The notes below the pieces were generated by a model that saw only the letters and a program-made list of their open reading frames with translations, had not been told where the DNA came from and searched no databases. 36,864 nt of DNA from DATEHQ01 sp035279525 (GTDB taxonomy: Bacteria; Chloroflexota; Dormibacteria; Dormibacterales; Dormibacteraceae): the NCBI GenBank assembly GCA_035279525.1, contig DATEHQ010000105.1:1-36864 (forward strand). Direction: 5' to 3'. Made by a program: the position numbers and the translations under genes. Of this stretch, positions 17,352-25,330 are shown piece by piece (positions within the stretch are counted from its first letter, which is position 1; each line of letters begins with the position of its first letter).

Positions 17352-17381
17352 GGGGGGACGCTCCTTCCGGAGCGGCCCCCC
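17352..17381. terminator. Intercistronic GC hairpin between substrate-binding protein and flavoenzyme genes
   Basis: CGCTCC-TTCC-GGAGCG (6 bp, 4-nt loop), one A/G mismatch, then six G-C pairs: a very stable stem. It sits in the 118-nt gap after the binding-protein stop (17412) and before the flavoenzyme start (17293). No T-run follows on the minus strand. As in many binding-protein operons it may partly terminate transcription or protect the upstream mRNA 3' end, so that the transporter part is expressed above the enzymes (inference). Confidence 0.55.
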
Positions 17382-17411
17382 TGGATTCGAACAAGGGACT
17401 CTGTCCGCCGG

Positions 17412-18695
17412 CTAGCTCGAGGCCGGCATCTTCTGAACGATCGTCTGGATCTCGTCGGCGGTGATGGTGCGGACGGTGGTCGTGTCGCCACCCGCGTCAC
17501 CGTTGGACTGGACGATGTCCCAGGCGCCGTTCACGTTGTGGAACTGGTTGAAGTCCATCGGGCCGCTCGCGCCCTCGTAGTTGATCTTCTTTCCAGCCTT
17601 GATCATGTCCACCCCGGTCTTGTAGTCGCTGACCGCGGTGCCGGGTGGGTTCGACACGGCTGTGATCGAGTTGACCCAGACGTTGTCGTCGAACGAGTTG
17701 GCCTTGGTGATCGCGAGCGCGAAGTCGATCACGCAGTCGTAGGCGAACGCCGAGCCGCCCAGTGGCTCGTGGCCGTTGACCGTCTTGTAGGCCGCGACGA
17801 AGGCTGTGCCGGCGTCCGTCAGGGCGTTGCTGCCCTCAACCGACACGAAGTGCGCCTGGGCGACCGACGGTCCGATCGCCTTGATGAAGTCCGACCCTCC
17901 GGTGAGGTCGGTGCCGACGAACGGAATCGACAGGTTGTCAACTTCCTTGAAGTCGGCCATGGCGACGGAGCCCGTGCTCGGCTCCATCTGAGTGAGGATC
18001 ACATCGGGGTGATAGCTGACCGCCTTTTGCACCTCACTGCGGTATGACGACTGGCCCGGGACGATGTTCACGATTCCCAGCACGTTGCCGCCCAGCGCCT
18101 TGAAGGCATTGGCGATGATCGGGGTCAGGGTCTGCGTGCTGGCCGCCTGCGACATGAAGATGACCGCGTTGCGGTAACCCTTGTCATAGGCTTCGGCGGC
18201 CACTGCGACGCCAAGCTGCGAGTCCGACGCGTTGCAGCGCCACAGCCACTTGTCGGCGTTGTTGTCGTAGTGCGTGTCGCCGCCGTTCCAGCCGTCGATC
18301 AGGTGGTGGCGGTCGAAGATGGGCTGCACGCCATGGATCTCGTCACTGGTCAAACCGACGATGAAGACCGGGTTGTTGACCGAGATCTCACGGTTCATCG
18401 CGGGAACCGCGTCGGCCTCGTCACCCACGTCGTCCACGGTGTCCATGACCAGCTGGTGGCCGAGGATCCCGCCAGCCTGGTTGATCACGTACGTCGCCGC
18501 CTTGTCACCCTCGAGGATCGGGAGTCCCGTCGCGATGTGAACCCCGGTGAAAGAGCCCTGCGCGTCGAAGTGAACCGGCCCGCTGGGCTGGTTGCTCGAA
18601 CCCGTGCCGCCCCCTCCACAGGCTGCCATCATCAGGCCGGCCGCGAGGGCCAAGCCCGGCCCGCTCAGGCGTTTTCGGTTGACGCCGAATGTCAT
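17412..18695 (-). CDS. ABC transporter substrate-binding lipoprotein (branched-chain amino acid / LivK type)
   Basis: 427 residues. The signal peptide ends in the lipobox LMMAAC, giving lipid-anchored Cys26, then a Gly/Ser linker. The body is a type I periplasmic-binding fold: GSFTGVHIATGLPILEGDKAATYVINQAGGILGHQLVMDTVDD at the start and a C-terminal FNQFHNVNGAWDIVQ-like end typical of Leu/Ile/Val, amide and aromatic-acid binding proteins. The ATG at 18695 overlaps the stop of the 33-codon ORF as ATGA and has GGAGGAG ahead of it. It supplies the ligand to LivHMGF, encoded just upstream. Ligand unknown: this subfamily binds amino acids, urea, amides, and aromatic or cyclic carboxylates. Confidence 0.9.
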   Translation of the reverse strand: MTFGVNRKRLSGPGLALAAGLMMAACGGGGTGSSNQPSGPVHFDAQGSFTGVHIATGLPILEGDKAATYVINQAGGILGHQLVMDTVDDVGDEADAVPAMNREISVNNPVFIVGLTSDEIHGVQPIFDRHHLIDGWNGGDTHYDNNADKWLWRCNASDSQLGVAVAAEAYDKGYRNAVIFMSQAASTQTLTPIIANAFKALGGNVLGIVNIVPGQSSYRSEVQKAVSYHPDVILTQMEPSTGSVAMADFKEVDNLSIPFVGTDLTGGSDFIKAIGPSVAQAHFVSVEGSNALTDAGTAFVAAYKTVNGHEPLGGSAFAYDCVIDFALAITKANSFDDNVWVNSITAVSNPPGTAVSDYKTGVDMIKAGKKINYEGASGPMDFNQFHNVNGAWDIVQSNGDAGGDTTTVRTITADEIQTIVQKMPASS

Positions 18696-18793
18696 ATCTC
18701 CTCCTCAGTCTTCCCGGAAATCTGGCGCTTGAGCTCCGGGCCGTGCCCTCCGGTGCAGACACGACCGGCGTTGTCGACGAGAGTCATCGGCAT
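18692..18793 (-). CDS. Possible 33-aa small protein filling the livF-livK gap
   Basis: The gap between the livF-like stop and the binding-protein start holds an open frame that meets both neighbours exactly. Its ATG overlaps the livF-like stop as TGATG, and its TGA overlaps the next ATG as ATGA. A second in-frame ATG at 18787 lies eight nt after AAGGAG, an ideal position (31 aa). The peptide begins MPMTLVDNAGRVCTGGHG and ends in Lys-Thr-Glu-Glu-Glu-Ile; its Glu codons also form the Shine-Dalgarno of the next gene. About 26 of 33 third bases are G/C. An open frame this long is not rare in GC-rich DNA; the two exact junctions are the argument. I do not recognise the peptide. Confidence 0.4.
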   Translation of the reverse strand: MPMTLVDNAGRVCTGGHGPELKRQISGKTEEEI

Positions 18794-19536
18794 CACTCCT
18801 TGCCTATGTAGAGGTCGACGACCTCGGGATCGTCCAGCAGCTGTTTTCCGGTGCCCGACAGACGGTTCCGGCCGAGCACCATCACGTAGCCCCAGTCGGC
18901 GTGGGTCAGCGTCCGGCGGGTGTTCTGCTCGACGATCACGACCGCCACGTCGAGCGAGCGGATGGCGGTGATGCGCGACCAGACCGCATCGACGAACTTG
19001 GGCGCCAGCCCGGCGGTCGGCTCGTCGAGGATGAGGACCGTCGGTTCGAGCATCAATCCCCGCGCGATCGCCAGCATGGTTCGCTGGCCTCCCGAGAGCG
19101 TGCGGGCAGGACGCTTGAACGCGGGCTTGAGGTCGGGAAACATCTCGCAAACGTGCTCGATCCTCCCCCTCAAGCCCCTCTTCAGCGCAAAGCCGCCCAT
19201 CTCGAGGTTCTCCTTGACGGTGAGGGACGGGAAGACGTTCGCGACCTGGGGGATGTAAGAGATGCCCTCCCGCACCAGGCGCTGCGCAGGCATGCCCGTC
19301 ACGTCCTTGCCCTGGAACGTCACCTTGCCCTCCTGCGGGCGCAAGACGCCGACCACAACTTTCAGGAACGTCGACTTGCCCGCTCCGTTGGGCCCCACGA
19401 TCGCCGTGATATGGCCTCGCCTGGCCTGGAAGTCGACCTGCTGGATGACCGGTGCGCCGCCGTAACCGGCGGTGAGCTTCTCGACGACCAGCAATCTCTC
19501 GTCGACGGCCGGCTCCTTTGGCATCGCCTCAAGCAC
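18793..19536 (-). CDS. livF: ABC transporter ATP-binding protein, LivF type
   Basis: 247 residues. Walker A GPNGAGKST (48-56), Q-loop region ISYIPQVANVFPSLTVKENLEMG, signature LSGGQ and Walker B VLILDEPTAGLAP, followed by the VEQN switch His/Asn region typical of LivF proteins. GTG 19536 overlaps the LivG-type stop by 8 nt; an ATG at 19524 is a possible alternative start. It energises the LivHM permease with LivG. The symbol is by family, not by proof of leucine transport. Confidence 0.93.
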   Translation of the reverse strand: MLEAMPKEPAVDERLLVVEKLTAGYGGAPVIQQVDFQARRGHITAIVGPNGAGKSTFLKVVVGVLRPQEGKVTFQGKDVTGMPAQRLVREGISYIPQVANVFPSLTVKENLEMGGFALKRGLRGRIEHVCEMFPDLKPAFKRPARTLSGGQRTMLAIARGLMLEPTVLILDEPTAGLAPKFVDAVWSRITAIRSLDVAVVIVEQNTRRTLTHADWGYVMVLGRNRLSGTGKQLLDDPEVVDLYIGKE

Positions 19537-20311
19537 CGGCCGCGACCTCCCCCAGGTACGCGTCCACGACGGCTCGCTCGCGCCGAAGCTCGGCGAGCTT
19601 GCCTTCCGCGATCGTCACGCCGGAGGCCATGACGTAGATGTCCTGGCACGCGCGCTCGACAAAGGGAAGGTTGTGCTCGATCAAGAGCAGCGTTATCCCG
19701 TCGCGCTGAAGGCCGACGATCGCCTCTTCGATGTTGCGCTGCAGCACCGGGTTGACCCCGGCGCACGGCTCGTCGAGCAGGACCATGAGCGGGGACCGCA
19801 TGGCGATGCGCGCAAACTCGAGCAGCCTTTTCTGGCCGCCGCTGAGGGACCCGGCCATCTGGTCTCGCAGTTGCAGGAGCCCGAATCGATCCAGGAGCTC
19901 GCGCGCCCGGCTGAGGCTGGCGCGCTCCGCGTCCTTGAGGAGCCGCCGGCTGACGAGCGCTCGCCACACGGCGTCGCGCCCCTGCTGGTCGGCGGCGATC
20001 ATCATGTTCTCCAGCACGGTCAGCCCCTGCCACTCGCGCGGGGTCTGGAAGGTGCGGATCAGGCCGCGCGCCGCGACCCGGTGGGGTGGCTTGCCCTGGA
20101 TCTCGGCGCCGTCGAACACGATCTTGCCGGCGTCGGGCGCGACGAAGCCGGACACCATCTCGATCACGGTGCTCTTGCCGGCGCCGTTGGGGCCGATCAG
20201 GCCGACGCAAGTTCCCTTGCGGACGGAGAACGAGCAGTCGACCACGGCCCGCACGCCTCCGAATCGCTTGGCGAGGTGGCTCACCTCGAGAAAAGCGTCA
20301 GGGCTTGACAT
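19529..20311 (-). CDS. livG: ABC transporter ATP-binding protein, LivG type
   Basis: 260 residues. Walker A GPNGAGKST (40-48), the long LivG-type insert with FQTPREWQGLTVLENMMIA, signature SLSGGQKRLLEFAR, Walker B MVLLDEPCAGVNP and LLIEHNLPFVERACQDIYVM after it. LivG proteins usually have this longer arm between Walker A and the signature, which sets it apart from the LivF partner. The ATG at 20311 overlaps the permease gene stop by 14 nt. Part of the minus-strand operon; family name only, ligand not implied. Confidence 0.93.
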   Translation of the reverse strand: MSSPDAFLEVSHLAKRFGGVRAVVDCSFSVRKGTCVGLIGPNGAGKSTVIEMVSGFVAPDAGKIVFDGAEIQGKPPHRVAARGLIRTFQTPREWQGLTVLENMMIAADQQGRDAVWRALVSRRLLKDAERASLSRARELLDRFGLLQLRDQMAGSLSGGQKRLLEFARIAMRSPLMVLLDEPCAGVNPVLQRNIEEAIVGLQRDGITLLLIEHNLPFVERACQDIYVMASGVTIAEGKLAELRRERAVVDAYLGEVAAGA

Positions 20312-21326
20312 TGCCGATCCTCAACACACGCAGCGGAGGACGCCACTTGAAGGGCCAGAGGCGGTAGCCCATCTCCGTCAGGTGTCGCTCCGGGAGCAGC
20401 CCTTGCGGCCGGAAGCGGAGCACGAGCAGGATCAGGATGCCGCTCACGATGTTGCGAAGCGCCGGATAGAGGTCCGGCCTGCTCTGGAACTCCGGCAGCC
20501 ACCGCGTTCCCTCGGGAATCAGGATCGTGACGATGAACACCCCGACGATCACGCCGAACGTGTTGCCCTGCCCGCCGAGAAAGATGCCCGCGAACAACAG
20601 GAAGCCCTCCACGGCGGACCAGGCGGAGGGGTTCCAGGACGAGAGGTAGACCGCGTACAGCGATCCCCCGAGCGCGGCCACCATACCGCCGATGACGTAG
20701 GCCTTGAGCTTGCCCATGTAGACGTTGCGGCCGAAGGCGGCGGCGGCCTGCTCGTCCTCGCGAATCGCTTTGAGCGTGAGCCCGAAGGGGCTGTGCAGAA
20801 GCAGCGATAGGACGACGTAGACGATGACCAGGAAGACGATGCCAATCCCAAGAAAGATCAGGCTGTAGGTGAAAAAGTCCGGCTGGTTCAGGAAGTCGTA
20901 GAAGGGCTGAGGGAGGCTGAACACGCCGAGGAAACCGTTGAAGAGCTGGAAGTTCTGGCTGAAGACGGTGATCACGATGAGCGTGAACGCCACCGTCGTG
21001 ATGGCGAAATAGTCACCCCTCAGCTTGCGCAAGGCGACCGCGCCGAGCACGGCGGAGATCGCGCCCGTCGCGAGCACCGACACGATCACGCTCGGGATGA
21101 ACGGCCAGTGCAGTCCAAGGATCCAGCCCGCGGGGGGCTGCACCAGCGGGTTGGCTCCGCCAGAGGGTGGGCCGACGAGCACGCTCGTGATGTAGGCGCC
21201 GATCGCCACGAACGAGTAGTAGGAAAGGTCGAACTCGCCGGCCCAGCCCCACCTGACGTTGAGGCCGAGGACGATGATCGCGGTGATCACCGTCAGCGTC
21301 AGCAGGCTGATGGTGTAATCGATCAA
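20298..21326 (-). CDS. livM: ABC transporter permease, LivM type
   Basis: 342 residues if translation begins at the TTG at 21326, which overlaps the livH-like stop (TATTGA): L-I-D-Y-T-I-S-L-L-T-L-T-V is the start of helix 1. The frame stays open far upstream, but that part is arginine-rich and antisense-like. About ten membrane segments. Permease landmarks: the Gly-Glu-Phe-Asp-Leu-Ser segment with SFVAIGAYITSV near residue 35-50, and the cytoplasmic EAA-like loop GLTLKAIREDEQAAAAFGRN that contacts the ATPases. C-terminal RFRPQGLLPE is typical of LivM. Forms a heterodimer with LivH. Confidence 0.9.
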   Translation of the reverse strand: MIDYTISLLTLTVITAIIVLGLNVRWGWAGEFDLSYYSFVAIGAYITSVLVGPPSGGANPLVQPPAGWILGLHWPFIPSVIVSVLATGAISAVLGAVALRKLRGDYFAITTVAFTLIVITVFSQNFQLFNGFLGVFSLPQPFYDFLNQPDFFTYSLIFLGIGIVFLVIVYVVLSLLLHSPFGLTLKAIREDEQAAAAFGRNVYMGKLKAYVIGGMVAALGGSLYAVYLSSWNPSAWSAVEGFLLFAGIFLGGQGNTFGVIVGVFIVTILIPEGTRWLPEFQSRPDLYPALRNIVSGILILLVLRFRPQGLLPERHLTEMGYRLWPFKWRPPLRVLRIGNVKP

Positions 21327-22207
21327 TAGACGATGTTCTTCGCCCGAGCCGCGATGAGACCGCTGGGCCTGATGAGCAAGGCGACGATCAGGAACACGAA
21401 GGCGACGACCTCCTTGTATTCGCTCGATATGTACACGGCGCTGATCTCCATGGCGAGGCCGATCAGGAGAGCGCCCAGCATCGCGCCGTACGCCTGCCCG
21501 ATCCCGCCGACGACGGCGGCGGCGAAGATGACGAGGAGGAACGCAAAGCCGAACGACGGGTCGAAGGCGCCGATGCTGGCGGCGAGGACGAATCCAGAGA
21601 ATCCCGTCATCCCGCCCGCCCACAACCAGGTGAAGTTGATGACCCGGTCGGAGTCGATGCCCGACACGCGAGCGAGCTCGGGGTCGTCGCTGACCGCGCG
21701 CTGTGACTTGCCGAACTTCGTGTAGGTGAGGATCAAGTGCACGCTCAGCAGCACCAGCGCGGCGGCGACCATGATCTGGATGTCGCGCTCGGTCCACCGG
21801 AAGGGGCCGTAAGGCGCGGGCGACGTCGACGGAAGCTTGAAGTTGACCGGCGCGCCGCCGTAGATGGCGAGGATCACGTTCTGAAGGATCAGCGAGACCG
21901 CGGCGGTGACAACCAGGATGATGATGTTCTTGACGCCGCGCCTCTGGAACGGCTGGATGAGACCGTAGTTCATGGCGAATGAGAACGCCGCGCACACCAC
22001 GACCGCGACGGCGGCTTCGAGGAAGAGGTTGGGCACGAGGATCGAGGTCTGAACCGCCGCGTAGGCGCCCAGGGTCATGATGTCGCCCTGTGCGAAGTTG
22101 GGGACCCGGGTCACGCTGTACTGGAGCGTGACGGCCACGGTCGAGATGGCGAGGATGGCAGCGGTGACCAATCCGTAGCCGGCCGCGTAGGTGACGGCGT
22201 TTCCCAT
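21323..22207 (-). CDS. livH: ABC transporter permease, LivH type (first gene of the operon)
   Basis: 294 residues, about eight membrane segments: QYSVTRVPNFAQGDIMTLGAYAA near residue 28-50 is the LivH fingerprint, and the late loop TKFGKSQRAVSDDPELARVSGIDSDRVI is the ATPase-contacting EAA-like region; RPSGLI near the end is also typical. ATG at 22207, first gene after a 236-nt AT-richer intergenic region that holds two operator-like repeats. The distance to a TATAGT -10-like box (22308-22313, minus strand) suggests a leader of about 90 nt. All genes down to 9374 follow in the same direction with overlaps or short gaps. Confidence 0.92.
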   Translation of the reverse strand: MGNAVTYAAGYGLVTAAILAISTVAVTLQYSVTRVPNFAQGDIMTLGAYAAVQTSILVPNLFLEAAVAVVVCAAFSFAMNYGLIQPFQRRGVKNIIILVVTAAVSLILQNVILAIYGGAPVNFKLPSTSPAPYGPFRWTERDIQIMVAAALVLLSVHLILTYTKFGKSQRAVSDDPELARVSGIDSDRVINFTWLWAGGMTGFSGFVLAASIGAFDPSFGFAFLLVIFAAAVVGGIGQAYGAMLGALLIGLAMEISAVYISSEYKEVVAFVFLIVALLIRPSGLIAARAKNIVY

Positions 22208-22304
22208 CAGGCCGCGGTGCCGCCCTCTACAGGTTGCTCACGAACGCTGCGCAGACACGCTGGTTCCACCTCGGTTGGCTGTGCGATGCTCGAGCCTCCC
22301 CAAC

Positions 22305-22345
22305 TTGACTATACGATTCCGCCAGACGGAACGCTATTTCGTTCC
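22305..22345. promoter_or_regulatory. Operator/promoter region of the Liv operon (site B)
   Basis: TTCCGCCAGACGGAA at 22317-22331 shares its right arm with a second inverted repeat, GGAACG-CTATTT-CGTTCC, at 22328-22345. On the minus strand a TATAGT (22308-22313) lies next to the first repeat, so a protein bound here would cover the spacer of a promoter serving livH. No convincing -35 hexamer is visible. The flanking 22260-22380 is clearly lower in G+C than the rest of the window. Promoter assignment is inference. Confidence 0.55.
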
Positions 22346-22420
22346 CCGAAATCCACCCAACATATATCACAGGATCTGTTCGGCTGTCGAGCACGCGCGA
22401 ATCGTCTTGCCGGTGGCGTC

Positions 22421-22437
22421 ATTCCCCAGGACGGAAA
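22421..22437. promoter_or_regulatory. Inverted repeat, IclR-type operator candidate (site C)
   Basis: TTCCCCAGGACGGAA at 22422-22436, eight nt before the TTG start of the hydantoinase-like gene. Its first base is exactly 105 bp from the first base of site B, ten helical turns, so proteins at B and C would sit on the same DNA face and could loop. Binding here would cover the ribosome-binding region or the start of the transcript. Confidence 0.6.
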
Positions 22438-22443
22438 TCTGCC

Positions 22444-23808
22444 TTGACATTTGAGCTCGGAATCGAGGGCGGGCGGTTGGTGACGGCGAGCGGTTCGTCG
22501 CGCGGCAACGTGTACATATCCGGGGGGTCGGTGGCGGCTGTGACACAGGGCGTCGAGCCGGCGCATGAGCGGTTCGACGCATCAGGCCTGCTCGTCATGC
22601 CGGGCATGGTGGACAGCCATGTGCACCTGATGGATCCGGGCGACCCGACCCGTGAGGACTTTCCATCCGGGACGGCAGCCGCGGCACGCGCCGGCGTGAC
22701 CACTGTGATCGAACACACGCACGGGAGACCTGTCCGCACGAAAGGCGACCTCGCGACGAAGTCCGCGTACCTGGCGGACCGAGCGCGTGTGGACTTTGCG
22801 CTGGCGGCGCACGCGTGGCCGGGCCACGTCGACGAGGCGCTCGGCGCATGGCATGCCGGCGCGGCGTTCCTGAAGGTCTTCATGTGCACGACTCATGGTG
22901 TGCCGGCACATCAGCCCGCGCAGCTTCGCGCTCTCTTCGCCGCGGGCGCCGCCGCCGGCGCAGTCTTCCTGGTCCACTGCGAGGACGAGTCGGGCACGGC
23001 CGCCGCGGAGCGCGTTCTGCGTGCCAGCGGACGAGACGACGGCGGCATCATCCCCGCCTGGCGCAACCTCGACGCCGAGCTGACCGCTGTCGAGGTGGTA
23101 GCCAGCATTGCGCGCGAGACCGGCGCGCGCGTCGTGATCGCGCACGCAAGCTGCGCCGCCACAGTCGACACTGCCCGCCGCGAGGGCTACGACGGCGTGT
23201 CGGTGGAGACGTGCCCGCAGTACCTCACAATGCTGCGCCGCGAGGTCGAGGACCTCGGACCGCTCCGCAAGTTCACACCGCCGGCCCGCGCCGAAGGGGA
23301 CGAGGACCTCGAGCGGATGTGGTCGCTGGTGCGCGGCCGGCAGGTCGACATCGTGTCGTCGGACCATGCACCGTCGACCCGAGCGCAGAAGCTCGGCGCG
23401 AGCCTGTGGGATGCGCACTTCGGGCTTCCAGGACTGGACACGACGATGGGAATCCTGCTGGACGCCGCCGCCGCCGGCCGGATCACCTATGAGCGACTCG
23501 TGGAGCTGTACAGCGAGAAGCCCGCGCTCCTCTACGGGCTCGCGCCGCGCAAGGGCAGGCTCGCCCCCGGCGCTGACGCGGATGTCGTGGTGGTCGATCC
23601 GCGCGAACGATGGACAGTCACCGACGACGGTGTCCTGTCGCTGGCGCGGTGGTCTCCCTACACGGGCCGGGAGCTGACCGGTCGCGCGGTGCGGACCTAC
23701 GTGCGCGGGCGGATCGTGATGGATCGAGGCGTCGTCGTCGCCGAGCCTGGGACCGGCCGCCTACTCCTCGGCGCCGGAACCTCGGGGGGGACCGCCCGCG
23801 CTCTCTGA
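22444..23808 (+). CDS. Cyclic amidohydrolase (dihydropyrimidinase / allantoinase-like)
   Basis: 454 residues from a TTG at 22444 preceded by AGGA-type sequence; this first residue begins the usual small beta domain (LGIEGGRLVT). All metal-centre residues of the hydantoinase/allantoinase group are present: His59 and His61 (DSHVHLMDPG), carbamylated Lys144 (FLKVFM), His178 (LVHCED), His234 (IAHAS) and Asp307 (SSDHAPS). It should open a cyclic ureide or imide ring with two metal ions. DPGDPTRED and the CPQYL segment recall allantoinase/dihydroorotase more than D-hydantoinase, but the substrate cannot be fixed. Divergent from the Liv operon with shared operators. Its 3' end overlaps the convergent FAD oxidase gene by 48 nt. 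Confidence 0.88.
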   Translation: MTFELGIEGGRLVTASGSSRGNVYISGGSVAAVTQGVEPAHERFDASGLLVMPGMVDSHVHLMDPGDPTREDFPSGTAAAARAGVTTVIEHTHGRPVRTKGDLATKSAYLADRARVDFALAAHAWPGHVDEALGAWHAGAAFLKVFMCTTHGVPAHQPAQLRALFAAGAAAGAVFLVHCEDESGTAAAERVLRASGRDDGGIIPAWRNLDAELTAVEVVASIARETGARVVIAHASCAATVDTARREGYDGVSVETCPQYLTMLRREVEDLGPLRKFTPPARAEGDEDLERMWSLVRGRQVDIVSSDHAPSTRAQKLGASLWDAHFGLPGLDTTMGILLDAAAAGRITYERLVELYSEKPALLYGLAPRKGRLAPGADADVVVVDPRERWTVTDDGVLSLARWSPYTGRELTGRAVRTYVRGRIVMDRGVVVAEPGTGRLLLGAGTSGGTARAL

Positions 23809-25173
23809 CACCTTCTTGCCGGGGTTGAAGACGCCGGCCGGGTCGAACAGCGTCTTGATGCCGCGCTGCAGCTCGCGCTCGAGCGGTCCGAACTGGCGCG
23901 CGAACTGCGATCGCTTGACCCAGCCGAGCCCGTGCTCGCCGGACACGGTGCCGCCGAGCGCAAGCGTCCGCAGGAACAGCTCGTCAGCCGCCCGCCAGGC
24001 GCGCTCGACCTCGGCCGTCGAGCTCGGGTCGATCATGAAGGTGGCATGGACGTTGCCGTCGCCGGCGTGTCCCCAGCTGCAAGCCGGTAGGGAGTGCCTG
24101 CCCCCTATCTCGATGGTCTCCTTGATCAAGGCCGGCAGCGCGTCCAGAGGCACGGCGACGTCCTCGCTCATCTTTCCGCCGCGGATGGTGCGCACGGCGT
24201 ATCCGATTCCATCGCGCCACCTGGCGAGCTCGGCGAGCCTGGCCTGGCCGCTCAGCACGGCCCGAACGGATTCAGCTCCGAGCGCGTCCGCCACCTCCGC
24301 CGCGATGCGCTCGGCCTCCGCCGCGCCGCCGTCGCATTCGCTCACGACGAGGAAGCGGGTGTCGTCGGGGATCTCGACCGGCAGCGTCGCGCGGCAGGCG
24401 CGCACGCATCCGGGGTCGAAAAACTCGAGGCTCACCGGGACGAGCCCCGACCCCGGAACGCGGAGGATCGCATCGACTCCCTCGTCGATGTCGCGATACG
24501 CGGCCACCACGACCCGCACGTCTTCAGGCGCCGGGACCAGCCTCAGCCACGCGCTGACGATGATGCCGAGCGTGCCCTCCGAGCCCGTCAGCAGATGAAC
24601 CAGGTCATAGCCGGCGACGTCCTTGCGAAAGGCTCCGCCGACTCGAATCAGCTCCCCTTCCCGCACGACTGCCTCGAGACCGGTCACGAATGCGCCCGTC
24701 ACGCCGTACTTGAAGCTGCGCGGCCCGCCCGCGTTGGTCGCGATGTTCCCGCCGATCTGCGACTGCTCCGAGGCGCCCGGATCGGGCGGAAACAACAGTC
24801 CGCTCTTGAGCGCGGCCAGGTGCACGCGACCGGTGGTCACGCCGGCTTCGACCTCGATCCGCCACAGCTCAGGGTCGAAGCGGCGGATCCTGTTGAGTCG
24901 CTCGAGCGAGCACACGACCCCACCATCGACCGGCACCGCGCCGCCTGCGAATCCGGTGCCTCCCCCGCGCGGCACGATTGGAATGCCGCGTTTCGCGCAC
25001 CAGGACACCAGGGTTTGAATCGCCTCGACGCTCGAAGGCGCCACGACCGCATCGGCGTGCCCGCGCAGGCCCTGCATCTCTGTGCTGTCGTGGTTGTAGG
25101 GCGAGGCATCCTGGCCGCGGCGCAGCGCATCCTCGCCGATGAGCCGGGCCAGGTCGCGCTCGAGGTTCTTCAT
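23761..25173 (-). CDS. FAD-linked oxidase (GlcD / D-lactate dehydrogenase type)
   Basis: 470 residues from the ATG at 25173 with GAGGGG six nt ahead. FAD-binding PCMH domain: PRGGGTGFAGGAVP (about 68-81) and SQIGGNIATNAGGPRSFKYG (about 135-154), then the C-terminal FAD-oxidase domain with HAGDGNVHATFMID and GTVSGEHGLGWVKR, and the closing FNPGKK. This is the GlcD/LdhD/D-2-hydroxyglutarate dehydrogenase family, which oxidises D-2-hydroxy acids to 2-oxo acids and passes electrons to a quinone or an Fe-S partner. No GlcE or GlcF is next to it, so it is a single-subunit type. Divergent from the IolD-like gene. Confidence 0.92.
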   Translation of the reverse strand: MKNLERDLARLIGEDALRRGQDASPYNHDSTEMQGLRGHADAVVAPSSVEAIQTLVSWCAKRGIPIVPRGGGTGFAGGAVPVDGGVVCSLERLNRIRRFDPELWRIEVEAGVTTGRVHLAALKSGLLFPPDPGASEQSQIGGNIATNAGGPRSFKYGVTGAFVTGLEAVVREGELIRVGGAFRKDVAGYDLVHLLTGSEGTLGIIVSAWLRLVPAPEDVRVVVAAYRDIDEGVDAILRVPGSGLVPVSLEFFDPGCVRACRATLPVEIPDDTRFLVVSECDGGAAEAERIAAEVADALGAESVRAVLSGQARLAELARWRDGIGYAVRTIRGGKMSEDVAVPLDALPALIKETIEIGGRHSLPACSWGHAGDGNVHATFMIDPSSTAEVERAWRAADELFLRTLALGGTVSGEHGLGWVKRSQFARQFGPLERELQRGIKTLFDPAGVFNPGKKVSESAGGPPRGSGAEE

Positions 25174-25330
25174 GTGACGCCCCTCTTCGCCACGCCCGGC
25201 GGATGGGATCGCCGGCATGGCGCAACATGATGATCCATCGCCGCCGCGCGACGGCTGCCGACGTCGTGTCCACCTCGCCGTGGTTGAAGATCGCATTCAC
25301 GCGGCGCACGAAAAATCATCGCTGGGGATA

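Noticed and set aside
17376..17405. tRNA T-arm-like sequence on the minus strand (TTGTTCGAATCC)
   Set aside because: The T-stem has a mismatch, and no matching acceptor 5' strand, D-arm or anticodon arm is found in the preceding bases, which are coding. Chance resemblance, or at most a tRNA 3' fragment.
15821..17464. Long open frame on the plus strand (547 codons)
   Set aside because: Antisense to the OYE-like gene, no recognisable domain, Arg/His/Asp-rich. A high-GC shadow; the same holds for 25316-26917 (minus) over the IolD-like gene and 27437-28861 (minus) over the M24 gene.
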